From Avoscillospira_A sp052117125 (GTDB taxonomy: Bacteria > Bacillota > Clostridia > Oscillospirales > Oscillospiraceae), in contig NZ_JBQKJT010000009.1 in NCBI RefSeq assembly GCF_052117125.1, forward strand, positions 62,001 to 126,000: a DNA stretch of 64,000 nucleotides, in the 5' to 3' direction. The notes under the pieces are model-generated. The model did not search any database and was not told the origin of the DNA. It saw only the letters and a program-made list of their open reading frames with translations. This document shows positions 23,754 to 31,978 of this stretch, one piece after another; positions within the stretch are counted from its first letter, which is position 1, and each line of letters begins with the position of its first letter. A program made the position numbers and the translations under genes.

Positions 23754-23867
23754 ATACACATATAATCCTGCTGATCTGGCGCGGGAGTCTCTACAAAGCC
23801 GCCCAAGGCTTTCCTATGTGTGTCCGACAGGGTAGAAGTATGCCTGTCGGGCGCACATTTTGTTTTT
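23754..23867 (+). promoter_or_regulatory. Purine riboswitch (variant) with terminator, probable ON switch
   Basis: The aptamer (23754-23823) has P1 ACACATA/TATGTGT (23756-23762 with 23815-23821), TATAAT in J1/2, P2 CCTGC/GCGGG, J2/3 GAGTCTCTACA, P3 AAGCC/GGCTT and J3/1 ending CCTATG. The C just before TATG is the position that selects guanine-type ligands. GG in loop 2 can pair with CC in loop 3. Some core bases differ from the common form (C where U48 is usual; C rather than A at position 73). The terminator is a 14-bp stem (23818-23831 with 23843-23856) followed by TTTTGTTTTT. Its 5' strand overlaps the 3' strand of P1, so ligand binding should prevent termination. Confidence 0.82.
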
Positions 23868-23889
23868 CATCAAAAAGGAGGGCTACACA

Positions 23890-25131
23890 ATGATCCTGCG
23901 AGGAACCATCGTAACGACTACAGAACTGGGAAAACTGACCTGTCTGCCCGGAGGCTGCCTGCGGCTGGATGAACAGGGCGCCGTTTTGGACTGTCTGCCG
24001 GAATTGCCCGGGGGCAAGGAGCCGGTGACGGATTATGGAGACCGGCTGATTCTGCAATCCTTCTCCGACCTGCATCTCCATGGTCCCCAGTTTCCCCAGG
24101 TGGGCATGGGCATGGATTTGCCCTTGCTGGACTGGCTCAACACCTATACATTCCCACTGGAAGCACAGTTTGCGGACCTGAAATACGCCCGGTCGGTCTA
24201 TGAGCGACTGGCAAAGGCGCTGATTGACGGGGGTACCACCCGGGTGGCCATGTTTTCCTCGCTCCATACAGACGCCACGCTGGTGCTGATGGAGGAGCTG
24301 GAACGGGCCGGTGTCACGGGCTATGTGGGCAAGGTCAACATGGACCGCAACGGCGGTGTCAACCTCCAGGAGACAACAGAGGAATCAAAGCGGGAAACGC
24401 TGCGGTGGCTGGATGGCTGCCAACAATTCCAGCATATCCGGCCCATTTTGACGCCTCGCTTTACGCCGTCCTGCACCGATGCGCTGATGGCGTGGCTGGG
24501 CGGACTGGCTCGGGAGCGGGGCCTGCCGGTCCAGTCCCACCTGAGCGAAAACGACGCGGAAATCGCCTGGGTCCGGGAGCTGCACCCCGATTGCGCCCAG
24601 TATTGGGAGACATACCACAAGTACGGCCTGTGGGGTCCCCGAACGCTGATGGCGCACTGTGTCCACAGCGACCGCCGGGAGCGGACGGCCATGCGGGACC
24701 ACGGCGTGACGGTGGTCCACTGTGCCGATTCCAATTTGAACCTGTGCAGCGGCACAGCTCCGGTGCGCCAGCTGCTGCAAGAGGGCGTGAGCGTGGCCCT
24801 GGGTTCGGATATCGCCGGCGGCGCACAGCTGTTTATGCCCCAGGTCATTACAGCCTCCATCCGGGCCTCCAAAATCCGGGCGATGACCCATGGCGACGCG
24901 CCCCTGTCGGCGGCGGAAGGATATTATCTGGGGACCACGGCGGGACAGCAGTTCTTCGGCGCGGCCCCCGGCTTCGGTGTGGGAGAAAAACTCCACGCTG
25001 TGGTGGTGGATGACAGCCGCTTTGCTATGGACCCGAAGCGGACGCCGGAGGAACGGCTGGAGCGGGCGTTATATCAGATGGAACCGGCGGATATTGTGGC
25101 CGTCTGGTCCGACGGCAGAAAAGTCAAATAA
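23890..25131 (+). CDS. guaD: Guanine deaminase
   Basis: 413-residue amidohydrolase that converts guanine to xanthine and ammonia. Metal ligands are in SFSDLHLHGPQFPQVG near residue 60, the histidine of LPVQSHLSEND near residue 218, MAHCVHSDRRER near residue 256, and the Asp of ALGSDIAGG near residue 308. GMDLPLLDWLNTYTFPLE and SKIRAMTHGDAPLSAAEGYY are typical of guanine deaminases. ATG 23890 has AAGGAGGG 7 bp before it. The purine riboswitch upstream supports the substrate assignment. It is a single-gene unit ending in the inverted dispersed repeat. Confidence 0.92.
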   Translation: MILRGTIVTTTELGKLTCLPGGCLRLDEQGAVLDCLPELPGGKEPVTDYGDRLILQSFSDLHLHGPQFPQVGMGMDLPLLDWLNTYTFPLEAQFADLKYARSVYERLAKALIDGGTTRVAMFSSLHTDATLVLMEELERAGVTGYVGKVNMDRNGGVNLQETTEESKRETLRWLDGCQQFQHIRPILTPRFTPSCTDALMAWLGGLARERGLPVQSHLSENDAEIAWVRELHPDCAQYWETYHKYGLWGPRTLMAHCVHSDRRERTAMRDHGVTVVHCADSNLNLCSGTAPVRQLLQEGVSVALGSDIAGGAQLFMPQVITASIRASKIRAMTHGDAPLSAAEGYYLGTTAGQQFFGAAPGFGVGEKLHAVVVDDSRFAMDPKRTPEERLERALYQMEPADIVAVWSDGRKVK

Positions 25132-25146
25132 CCGGAATACAAACGT

Positions 25147-25313
25147 AAAGTTTTATTCGGTTTTGAAAAAATCGTAAATGGCCAGCAAAATCCCCGTGCC
25201 GCCCACAGGGTGAAATTTTCCATCGATTCAAGCGCCATCCACAGATGGTGCAATTCCAGACCAAAGGACAAGGCCCCCGGCGCCACCCCATGATGGGGTG
25301 GACGCCGGGGGCC
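25147..25313 (-). repeat. Dispersed intergenic repeat, copy B, with terminator hairpin
   Basis: Inverted relative of the element at 4973-5150. Read on the minus strand it opens with a GC-rich hairpin (25303-25313 with 25272-25282, continued by CCACCCC/GGGGTGG), has the block AATTGCACCATCTGTGGATG and ends with CGAATAAAACTTT. It fills the gap between the convergent ends of guaD and the NAT gene and should terminate both. Confidence 0.75.
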
Positions 25314-25329
25314 GTTTGTGTGTCTGCAA

Positions 25330-26118
25330 TCATTCAAAGGTATAGCGGATACCGAAGCGCCGCAACAGCAGGTCCGACAACGCCTGTTTGTTGTCTGCAT
25401 GAATTTCCGTCACCGCATCGCCGTCCCGCTCCGTCAGCGTATTATCTGTCAGGGCCAGAGAGCCGGTTCTGGTCCGCAAGTTGATAATGCGGTGCTGGGC
25501 AAAGAGGGAATCGGGATGGCGGGCACAGTAGAAGCTGTAGGGGACGAAATAGCTGGCAGGCTGCCGCTGATCGGGAAATTCAAAGACCCGCTCGGCCACA
25601 CCCTGACTGGTAAGACGGCTGACGGCGTACCAGCCGCTGCCCAGGGATTCTCCCCAGAAGGTTTCGCCGTTTTTCTCCCGCCGCCCGTCCAGGGGTACGG
25701 CGAAGGAGGGCTGCGGACCGCCGTAGCCCACGTCGCAGTAATACCGCTGTCCGTCCAGCTGCACCAGGACGCCCCGGTGGAGCATGGGCGGAATGAAATC
25801 CTTACCACGGACAATGCGGCATGTCACCGACCAGGCATCAAAGCCCAGCGTCTGCAACAGCGCTTCCAGAAGAGCGTTGAGTTCGAAGCAGAAGCCGCCG
25901 CGGCCCTGTACGATGATTTTGTCAAACATGGCCGGAATTTCCAGAGACGGCTCCTGATGCTCCTCAAAGCACTGGAGATTCTCAAAGGGAATCCGGCACT
26001 GATGGGACAACAGAACCTGATCCAGGGTTTCCAGGCACACCGGCAGGGGAGCGGTCAGGCCCAGACGGTCCAGATAGGCGTTGACATCGGGGATAGGGGC
26101 GTACAGGGCTTCGTACAT
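25330..26118 (-). CDS. nat: Arylamine N-acetyltransferase
   Basis: 262-residue enzyme that moves acetyl from acetyl-CoA to arylamines or related compounds. The catalytic triad is visible: Cys in VQGRGGFCFELNALL near residue 76, His in FIPPMLHRGVLV near residue 114, and Asp in YYCDVGYGGPQPSF near residue 129. IPFENLQCFEE near residue 43 is a family signature. Length is typical. Its natural substrate is unknown; in gut bacteria such enzymes can act on aminosalicylates and other xenobiotics. It lies 21 bp after rsmI on the same strand. Confidence 0.95.
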   Translation of the reverse strand: MYEALYAPIPDVNAYLDRLGLTAPLPVCLETLDQVLLSHQCRIPFENLQCFEEHQEPSLEIPAMFDKIIVQGRGGFCFELNALLEALLQTLGFDAWSVTCRIVRGKDFIPPMLHRGVLVQLDGQRYYCDVGYGGPQPSFAVPLDGRREKNGETFWGESLGSGWYAVSRLTSQGVAERVFEFPDQRQPASYFVPYSFYCARHPDSLFAQHRIINLRTRTGSLALTDNTLTERDGDAVTEIHADNKQALSDLLLRRFGIRYTFE

Positions 26119-26139
26119 AATAGCGGTTCCTTCTTTCTT

Positions 26140-26985
26140 TCAATCCGATTCCGTGACTGTTTCCAAAGTGGCTTCATACAGGGCGTTTTTGGCAAGCCCC
26201 AGGGCCTTGGCCGCCTGCTTGACCGCGTCTTTGTGGCGCATACCCTCGGCCATGAGCTGTCGGACCCGCTCCACCCCCATGTCCACGGTGACCTCTGGTT
26301 CGGCGGGGACTGTCGCGCCCTCCAGCACCAGAACGTACTCGCCCCGAGGCGGCTGGGTCTCATAATAGGCCATGGCCTCCCCCAAAGTCATGCGCAGGAT
26401 TTCCTCGTGGAGCTTGGACAGCTCCCGGCACAGGGAAATGCGCCGGTCGGGGCCGAAGCAGTCCGCCAGATCTGCCAGCGTCTGGCACAGCTTGTGGGGC
26501 GCTTCATAGAACACCATGGTCCGCGTCTCGCCCCGCAGCTGTTCCAGATGGCTGCGGCGGCTTTTTTTGTTGGTGGAGAGGAACCCTTCAAAGGTAAACC
26601 GGCCGGTGGGCAGTCCCGAAACGGCCAGGGCCGTGATGACGGCGCAGGGGCCGGGGATAGCGCAGACGGTGATACCCGCCTGGGCGCAGAGGGCCACCAA
26701 ATCCTCGCCGGGGTCGGAGATGGCAGGGGTACCGGCATCGGTGACAAGGGCGCAGGTTTCGCCTGCCAGAAGCCGTTGGACAATGCGGGGGCCGCTCTCG
26801 GCCCAGTTGTGCTCAAAATAGCTGACCAGGGGCTTTTTCAAGCCCAGATGGTTCAGCAGCTTTAAAGACACCCGGGTGTCCTCGGCGGCGATGAAATCGG
26901 CTTGGGACAGGGTTTCCCGAATGCGGTCGGACAGGTCTCCCAGGTTGCCGATGGGCGTGGGGACCAGATATAACATACCGGACAT
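26140..26985 (-). CDS. rsmI: 16S rRNA (cytidine1402-2'-O)-methyltransferase
   Basis: 281-residue SAM-dependent enzyme that 2'-O-methylates C1402 in the ribosomal decoding centre. Motifs are LYLVPTPIGNLGDLSDR near residue 5, AEDTRVSLKLLNHLG near residue 34, LVTDAGTPAISDPGEDLV near residue 79, and FEGFLSTNKKSR near residue 133. The start at 26985 has AGGAGAA 8 bp upstream. It follows the TrmN6-like gene by 21 bp, which is a common pairing in Firmicutes. Confidence 0.96.
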   Translation of the reverse strand: MSGMLYLVPTPIGNLGDLSDRIRETLSQADFIAAEDTRVSLKLLNHLGLKKPLVSYFEHNWAESGPRIVQRLLAGETCALVTDAGTPAISDPGEDLVALCAQAGITVCAIPGPCAVITALAVSGLPTGRFTFEGFLSTNKKSRRSHLEQLRGETRTMVFYEAPHKLCQTLADLADCFGPDRRISLCRELSKLHEEILRMTLGEAMAYYETQPPRGEYVLVLEGATVPAEPEVTVDMGVERVRQLMAEGMRHKDAVKQAAKALGLAKNALYEATLETVTESD

Positions 26986-27006
26986 GGTACAGTTCTCCTT
27001 TGCAGG

Positions 27007-27711
27007 TCACAGATGGTAAATGGCGGCGCAGTCGGCAGTGGGGGAGCCGTCGTCCCGGTACAGGACCAGTTCCGGCTCCCAGCGGAGTCCCGGTTTGCCG
27101 CCGGATAACGCTTCCACCAGAACGACGCTGACGGGACTGCCGGAACGGTGGCGCACCAGCTGCATACGCTTCGGTTCCAGTTTGGCGCTCCGCAGCGCGC
27201 AGAACAGATCACAGAGGGCTTCGGGCCGGTACACCAGGGAAAAGCGGCCGCCGGTGGACAAGAGCCAGGCGGCGGCTTGAGACAGGTCCTCCGCCGTACA
27301 GTGGCCCTGGGACCGGGCGGCGGCTTTGGCAGTCTCCGGCGCGGTCCGGGACCCGGCGGGGAAATAGGGGGGATTGGATACCACAGCGGTAAAACCGTTG
27401 GCGGGCAGCAGATTCCGGATGTCCCGCAGATCGCCATGGCGCACGGTCATGCGCGCCTGTAATCCGTTGCGGGCAATGTTTCGGGCCGTCAGGTCCACAG
27501 CGGTCTCCTGCAACTCCAAACCGGTCACGGCGCAGTCGTCCCGTTTGCCGCAGAGCAGCAGACCCAGCGTGCCGCCGCCGCAGCCCAGGTCGCAGACCCG
27601 CTCCCGCCGTCCCAGGCGTACGAAGTGGGCCAGGGCCATGGAGTCGGTGGTCAGGGGAAAAACAGCGTCGGCAGTTTCCATGGTGATACCGCCCCACAGA
27701 GTTTCCGCCAT
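27007..27711 (-). CDS. tRNA1(Val) adenine N6-methyltransferase-like protein
   Basis: 234-residue class I methyltransferase. The SAM motif is VCDLGCGGGTLGLLL near residue 39 and the N6-adenine motif NPPYF lies near residue 112 in AVVSNPPYFPAGSRTAPE. This matches the TrmN6/YfiC family that methylates tRNA or other nucleic acid. ATG 27711 follows GGAGGG by 6 bp; an open frame continues upstream without a ribosome site. It probably leads a three-gene operon with rsmI and nat. The exact target is inferred. Confidence 0.88.
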   Translation of the reverse strand: MAETLWGGITMETADAVFPLTTDSMALAHFVRLGRRERVCDLGCGGGTLGLLLCGKRDDCAVTGLELQETAVDLTARNIARNGLQARMTVRHGDLRDIRNLLPANGFTAVVSNPPYFPAGSRTAPETAKAAARSQGHCTAEDLSQAAAWLLSTGGRFSLVYRPEALCDLFCALRSAKLEPKRMQLVRHRSGSPVSVVLVEALSGGKPGLRWEPELVLYRDDGSPTADCAAIYHL

Positions 27712-27802
27712 GACCATCCCTCCTGTGTCAGAATAGATATAGTGTACCATACGGCGGCACAAATGCAAAGGTATAAAATTCCTCCCATAGGGAAAACTCT
27801 CC

Positions 27803-29707
27803 ATGGATTATGAAGGAAGCAGGTGCAGCCTTATGAGAGTAGTCGATCAATTTTGTGTCAATCTGGTGGAAAAGGCCGCCACCATGGAACCGGTCATCGG
27901 CCGGGAACGGGAAATCGAAACCGTATTGCAAATCCTCTGCCGCAAGCAGAAGAACAACCCGGCCCTCATCGGTGAGCCCGGCGTGGGCAAGACGGCCATT
28001 GTGGAGGGACTGGCCCAGCGTCTGGCCCTGGGACAGGTGCCGGAGATTCTGCGGGGCAAGCGGCTCATGTCGCTGGATATGGCCAGCATCATTGCCGGTA
28101 CCAAATACCGGGGCGAGTTTGAAGAGCGCATCCGGGATTTGATCGCTGAAATGCGCCGGGTGGGCAATGTGATTCTCTTTATTGATGAACTCCATACCAT
28201 CGTGGGGGCCGGCGCCGCCGAAGGGGCCATTGACGCCTCCAATCTGTTGAAGCCCGCCTTGGGCCGCGGGGAGATTCAGGTCATCGGCGCCACTACACTG
28301 GAGGAGTACCGCAAACACATCGAGAAGGATGCGGCACTGGACCGGCGGTTCCGGCAGGTGCCGGTGCCGGAACCCACCAGGGAGGAGGCCCGGCAGATTC
28401 TCCAGGGCCTGCGGCCGGGCCTGGAGAAGCACCACCGCATTGAGATCACCGATGAAGCCATCGCTGCGGCGGTGGACCTGTCGTGCCGGTATCTGACCGA
28501 GCGATTTCTGCCGGACAAGGCCGTGGACCTGTTGGACGAGGCGGCGGCGCGGACGAAGCTCCTGGGGCACCGGCGGCCGGACCCGTCTGTGATGGCCGAA
28601 CGGCAGATCAGCAAGGAGCTGGACGCCGCCATCCGGGAGAAACGGTTCGAGCGGGCGGCGGAGCTGCGGGACCGGCTTCAGGCCATTGTCCGGCCCTTGC
28701 AGGCGTTGACCCGGCCCCGGCGGGTCACGGCGGAGGATCTGGCGGAAACCGTATCGGCCCGAACCGGCATTCCCCTGGGACAGATCAGCGGCGGAGAGCG
28801 CCAACGGCTCCTGATGCTGGAAACGACGCTGAAGGAGCGGGTCGTGGGGCAGGACCAGGCGGTGGAATCCGTGGCCCGTGCCATCCGGCGGGGCCGGGCG
28901 GGTCTTGCCGACCAGCGGCGGCCCCTGGCGTCGCTGCTGTTCATGGGTCCCACCGGCGTGGGCAAGACGGAATTGTGCAAGGCGTTGGCAGCGGCGGTTT
29001 ACGGCAGCAGCGACGCCATGATCCGCCTGGATATGAGCGAGTATATGGAGAAGCACAGCGTCTCCCGCCTGGTGGGCGCGCCTCCCGGATATGTAGGCCA
29101 CGGGGAGGGCGGCGAACTGACGGAGAAGGTCCGCCGGAAGCCCTATGCCCTGATCCTGCTGGACGAGTTGGAAAAGGCCCATCGGGATGTGTGCAACATT
29201 CTGCTGCAAATCATGGAGGACGGCGTGTTGACGGACACCCTGGGCCGGACGGTGGACTTTAAAAACACCACCATCGTCATGACCTCCAACCTGGGCGGTG
29301 AGGAACAGCACCGGGGCGGTCTGGGATTTCAGCCGTCCAGCCGGGAGGAGCGGGTGCAGAACTGTCTCCGGGCCCACTTTCCGGCGGAGTTTTTGGGCCG
29401 TATCGACTGTGTGGCGCAGTTCCGGCCCCTGGATGAAACAGCCCTGACGGGCATTGCGGAAAAACTCCTGGAGGACACGGCCAGCCGGGCTCGTGCCCGC
29501 GGTACCCAGGTGCGTCTGGCCAACGGCGCGGCGGCCTGCCTGGCCCGCGGCTGTCTGGGCCGGGAGGGAGGAGCCCGCGCCCTGCGCCACGCCATCCAGC
29601 GACAGGTGGAGGACCCGCTGGCGGACCTGCTGCTGCGGGAGGGCAGCCGGGCGGTGGAGGTGGCCCCCGACGGCGACCGGGCCTTGCAGGTAGTCCCGAC
29701 CCGTTGA
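27803..29707 (+). CDS. ClpC/ClpA-type AAA+ unfoldase lacking the N-terminal Clp domain
   Basis: 634-residue protein with two AAA+ modules. D1 has Walker A LIGEPGVGKTAI near residue 54 and Walker B VILFIDELHT near residue 122. A short UVR-like helix (EKRFERAAELRDRLQ near residue 279) stands where ClpC has its M domain. D2 has FMGPTGVGKTELCKAL near residue 381 and LILLDELEKAH near residue 450. LGF in RGGLGFQPSS near residue 512 fits the ClpP-docking loop. The ~140-residue Clp-N repeat domain is missing; the frame begins about 20 codons before D1. ATG 27803 and ATG 27833 are both possible. Without the N domain it may not use the usual adaptors. Confidence 0.85.
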   Translation: MDYEGSRCSLMRVVDQFCVNLVEKAATMEPVIGREREIETVLQILCRKQKNNPALIGEPGVGKTAIVEGLAQRLALGQVPEILRGKRLMSLDMASIIAGTKYRGEFEERIRDLIAEMRRVGNVILFIDELHTIVGAGAAEGAIDASNLLKPALGRGEIQVIGATTLEEYRKHIEKDAALDRRFRQVPVPEPTREEARQILQGLRPGLEKHHRIEITDEAIAAAVDLSCRYLTERFLPDKAVDLLDEAAARTKLLGHRRPDPSVMAERQISKELDAAIREKRFERAAELRDRLQAIVRPLQALTRPRRVTAEDLAETVSARTGIPLGQISGGERQRLLMLETTLKERVVGQDQAVESVARAIRRGRAGLADQRRPLASLLFMGPTGVGKTELCKALAAAVYGSSDAMIRLDMSEYMEKHSVSRLVGAPPGYVGHGEGGELTEKVRRKPYALILLDELEKAHRDVCNILLQIMEDGVLTDTLGRTVDFKNTTIVMTSNLGGEEQHRGGLGFQPSSREERVQNCLRAHFPAEFLGRIDCVAQFRPLDETALTGIAEKLLEDTASRARARGTQVRLANGAAACLARGCLGREGGARALRHAIQRQVEDPLADLLLREGSRAVEVAPDGDRALQVVPTR

Positions 29708-29716
29708 CTTTTTTCG

Positions 29717-29753
29717 GTGGAACGCGGTGGTAAACGCCACCGCGTTCCACTTT
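29717..29753 (+). terminator. Terminator after the ClpC-type gene
   Basis: 14-bp stem (29717-29730 with 29737-29750) followed by TTT; T-rich sequence also lies on the other side (29710-29714). Confidence 0.75.
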
Positions 29754-29847
29754 GCTCCATAATCGAACATATGTTCAAAAATTGGAAAATATCGAAAAAA
29801 ACGACCCAAAATCCCAAATTTTTCATCACAAAAATTCTGTATGGGGA

Positions 29848-29900
29848 TTGCAAAATGTGTTTTAGCGCTGTATATTATAGTTGAGTGGAGCAAAGTGGAA
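29848..29900 (+). promoter_or_regulatory. Division-cluster promoter with MraZ box-like repeats
   Basis: TTGCAA (29848-29853) and TATATT (29871-29876) with a 17-bp spacer. Directly after, GTGGAG (29885) and GTGGAA (29895) are direct repeats with a 10-bp period, the arrangement MraZ binds upstream of its own gene. Another GTGGA occurs near 29928 by the ribosome site. AT-rich DNA precedes the promoter. Confidence 0.7.
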
Positions 29901-29943
29901 GAAAAATGATAAAGATAGGAAGAAGTGTGGAGGAGGTGGAACG

Positions 29944-30360
29944 ATGTTCGGCAAGTACAAGCACGCGGTGGACCCCAAAGGCCGATTGTTCGTTCCAGCC
30001 AAGCTCCGGGAGGAGCTTGGCGACGCCTTCTATGTGACACTGGGACTGGATCACTGTCTGTCGGTGTACACCGAGGAGGGGTGGCAGGCCATTGTGGACC
30101 GTTATAACGCCCTGCCCATTTCCCAGTCCCGCAAGATGCGCTTTCTCTTTGCCAATGCGGCCAAGTGCGAACCGGACAAGCAGGGCCGGTTCTCCCTGCC
30201 CGCCGAGCTGCGGCAGTATGCCGGACTGGGACAGGACGTGACATTTATCGGCCAGGGCGGCCACGCGGAGATTTGGGATTCTGCCGCCTATGAAGCCCTG
30301 GAGCAGGAGACGCTGACGCCGGAGAATCTGGCGGCAGCCATGGAGGAGCTTGGATTCTGA
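29944..30360 (+). CDS. mraZ: Transcriptional regulator MraZ
   Basis: 138-residue protein with two SpoVT/AbrB-like MraZ domains (MFGKYKHAVDPKGRLFVPAK at the start, and CEPDKQGRFSLPAELRQYAG near residue 77). It binds DNA as a ring-shaped multimer and represses the division cluster it heads. ATG 29944 follows GGAGGAGG. Two GTGGA repeats lie upstream. The rsmH start is 1 bp after its stop. Confidence 0.96.
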   Translation: MFGKYKHAVDPKGRLFVPAKLREELGDAFYVTLGLDHCLSVYTEEGWQAIVDRYNALPISQSRKMRFLFANAAKCEPDKQGRFSLPAELRQYAGLGQDVTFIGQGGHAEIWDSAAYEALEQETLTPENLAAAMEELGF

Positions 30361-30361
30361 T

Positions 30362-31294
30362 ATGGAATTTCATCATATTTCCGTTTTGCTGGACGAATGC
30401 ATTGACGCGCTGCACATCCGGCCCGACGGCATCTATCTGGACGGAACCCTGGGCGGTGCGGGCCATTCCAGTCAAATCGCCCAGCGGCTGACCACGGGCC
30501 GGCTCATCAGCGTGGATCGAGACCCGGTGGCCTTGCAGGTGGCCCGGGAGCGGCTGGCCCCCTGGATGGATCGGGTGACGCTGGTCCATAGCAACTTCCG
30601 GGAAATCGACCGCATCCTGGACGATCTGCACATCGACAAGGTGGATGGGATGCTGTTTGACCTGGGGGTGTCTTCGCCCCAGCTGGATGACGGCGCGCGG
30701 GGCTTTTCCTATATGGCCGACGCGCCGCTGGATATGCGCATGGACGGCGGCGACAGCCTGACGGCCTGGGAAGTGGTCAACCACTGGCCGCGGGAGGAAC
30801 TGCGGCGGATTCTCTTTGAGTACGGTGAAGAACGCTACGCGCCCCTGATTGCCGCAGCCATCGAGCGGCGGCGGGGAGAAAAACCCATCGATACCACGTT
30901 GGAGCTGGTGGACGTCATCAAAAGCGCCATGCCGGGCCAGGCGCTGCGGGAAAAGCAGCACCCGGCCAAGCGCAGCTTTCAGGCCATTCGCATCGCCGTC
31001 AACGACGAATTGAACGCCGTGGGCGACATGATGCAGGCGGCCATCCCCCGGTTGAATCCCGGCGGACGGCTGGCGGTGATCACGTTCCACTCCCTGGAGG
31101 ACCGGATTGTGAAGAACGCCATGGCGGCGGCGGCCAAGGGCTGTACCTGCCCGCCGGATTTCCCGGTGTGCGTCTGCGGCCATACGCCCCAGGTGCGGGT
31201 GGTGACCCGCAAACCCATCGTCTCCGGCGCGGAAGAGCTGGAGCGCAATCCACGGGCCCGCAGCGCAAAGCTCCGGGTGGCGGAAAAACTGTAA
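30362..31294 (+). CDS. rsmH: 16S rRNA (cytosine1402-N4)-methyltransferase
   Basis: 310-residue methylase that N4-methylates C1402 of 16S rRNA, the same base that RsmI (encoded at 26140-26985) methylates on the ribose. Motifs are HISVLLDECIDAL at the start, YLDGTLGGAGHSSQIA near residue 25, MLFDLGVSSPQLDDGARGFS near residue 97, and AKRSFQAIRIAVNDEL near residue 203. ATG 30362 begins the standard N-terminus. Second gene of the division cluster. Confidence 0.97.
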   Translation: MEFHHISVLLDECIDALHIRPDGIYLDGTLGGAGHSSQIAQRLTTGRLISVDRDPVALQVARERLAPWMDRVTLVHSNFREIDRILDDLHIDKVDGMLFDLGVSSPQLDDGARGFSYMADAPLDMRMDGGDSLTAWEVVNHWPREELRRILFEYGEERYAPLIAAAIERRRGEKPIDTTLELVDVIKSAMPGQALREKQHPAKRSFQAIRIAVNDELNAVGDMMQAAIPRLNPGGRLAVITFHSLEDRIVKNAMAAAAKGCTCPPDFPVCVCGHTPQVRVVTRKPIVSGAEELERNPRARSAKLRVAEKL

Positions 31295-31321
31295 TCTATA
31301 ATAGAAAGGAATGGATGTCAA

Positions 31322-31855
31322 ATGGCGCAGAAGCGAATCGACAGACAACAGGCATTTCGGACCAACGGCGCGGCAGCCTATGACGTCCATGCCTATGAGA
31401 CGGCGCTTCCCAAGCGGAAGCCAACCCAGCTGCCGGAGGAACGGCAAGCTCCCGGCAGAGTCCGACAAAAGGTGGTTCGGGCCCGGCTGCCGGTGATGCC
31501 CGGCGTGGTCCTGGGCTTCCTGGCCATCTCTGTGATGGTGGCCCTGGTGATTTTCACCCAGGCGGATCTGTATGAGGCCACCTCCCAGGCCAGCGCCCTC
31601 ACTACACAGCTGGCAGAAGTGGCCCACGACAATGAGATGCTCCAGACGGAGTATGAGAGCAAAATCGACATGGACGCCATTGAGAAACGGGCCATGGAGC
31701 TGGGCATGGTCCAGCCATCGGCCAATCAGACGGTGTATCTGGACCTGACCGGCACCGACCGGGGAGAGGTATTGCAGCAGGACAGCGGCAGTGACACCTC
31801 GTTCTTCCAGAAACTGGTGGACGGTGTGGCGCGATTGGTGGCATATCTCCAGTAA
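31322..31855 (+). CDS. ftsL: FtsL/DivIC-like septum formation protein
   Basis: 177-residue bitopic membrane protein. A basic cytoplasmic N-terminus (1-55) is followed by one membrane helix (MPGVVLGFLAISVMVALVIF, about residues 59-79), then a heptad-rich coiled coil (about 85-120) ending in the MELGMVQP motif typical of FtsL-like proteins. It would join the FtsQ/DivIB and PBP subcomplex at the septum. Sequence conservation in this family is low; position after rsmH and topology carry the assignment. Confidence 0.82.
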   Translation: MAQKRIDRQQAFRTNGAAAYDVHAYETALPKRKPTQLPEERQAPGRVRQKVVRARLPVMPGVVLGFLAISVMVALVIFTQADLYEATSQASALTTQLAEVAHDNEMLQTEYESKIDMDAIEKRAMELGMVQPSANQTVYLDLTGTDRGEVLQQDSGSDTSFFQKLVDGVARLVAYLQ

Positions 31856-31911
31856 CCGCCATCATATAAGTATGGTGCGGGACGCCGTTGGGCGACGCAT
31901 CAGATCAGAGG

Positions 31912-31946
31912 AACACGGACGGCGGAGCTTTCCGTCCGTCCGTGTT
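31912..31946 (+). other. Intercistronic hairpin between ftsL and the PBP gene
   Basis: 11-bp perfect stem (31912-31922 with 31936-31946), loop of 13, followed by TGAG. It may lower or stabilise read-through inside the cluster; no T-run, so not a clear terminator. Confidence 0.5.
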
Positions 31947-31978
31947 TGAGCATTCGGAACAGAAAGGCACGGAGCAAC

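Noticed and set aside
27728..30244. An 838-codon open frame on the minus strand
   Set aside because: It lies antisense to the ClpC-type gene and mraZ, is rich in Arg/Pro/Gly/His and has no domain; it is a GC-driven shadow.
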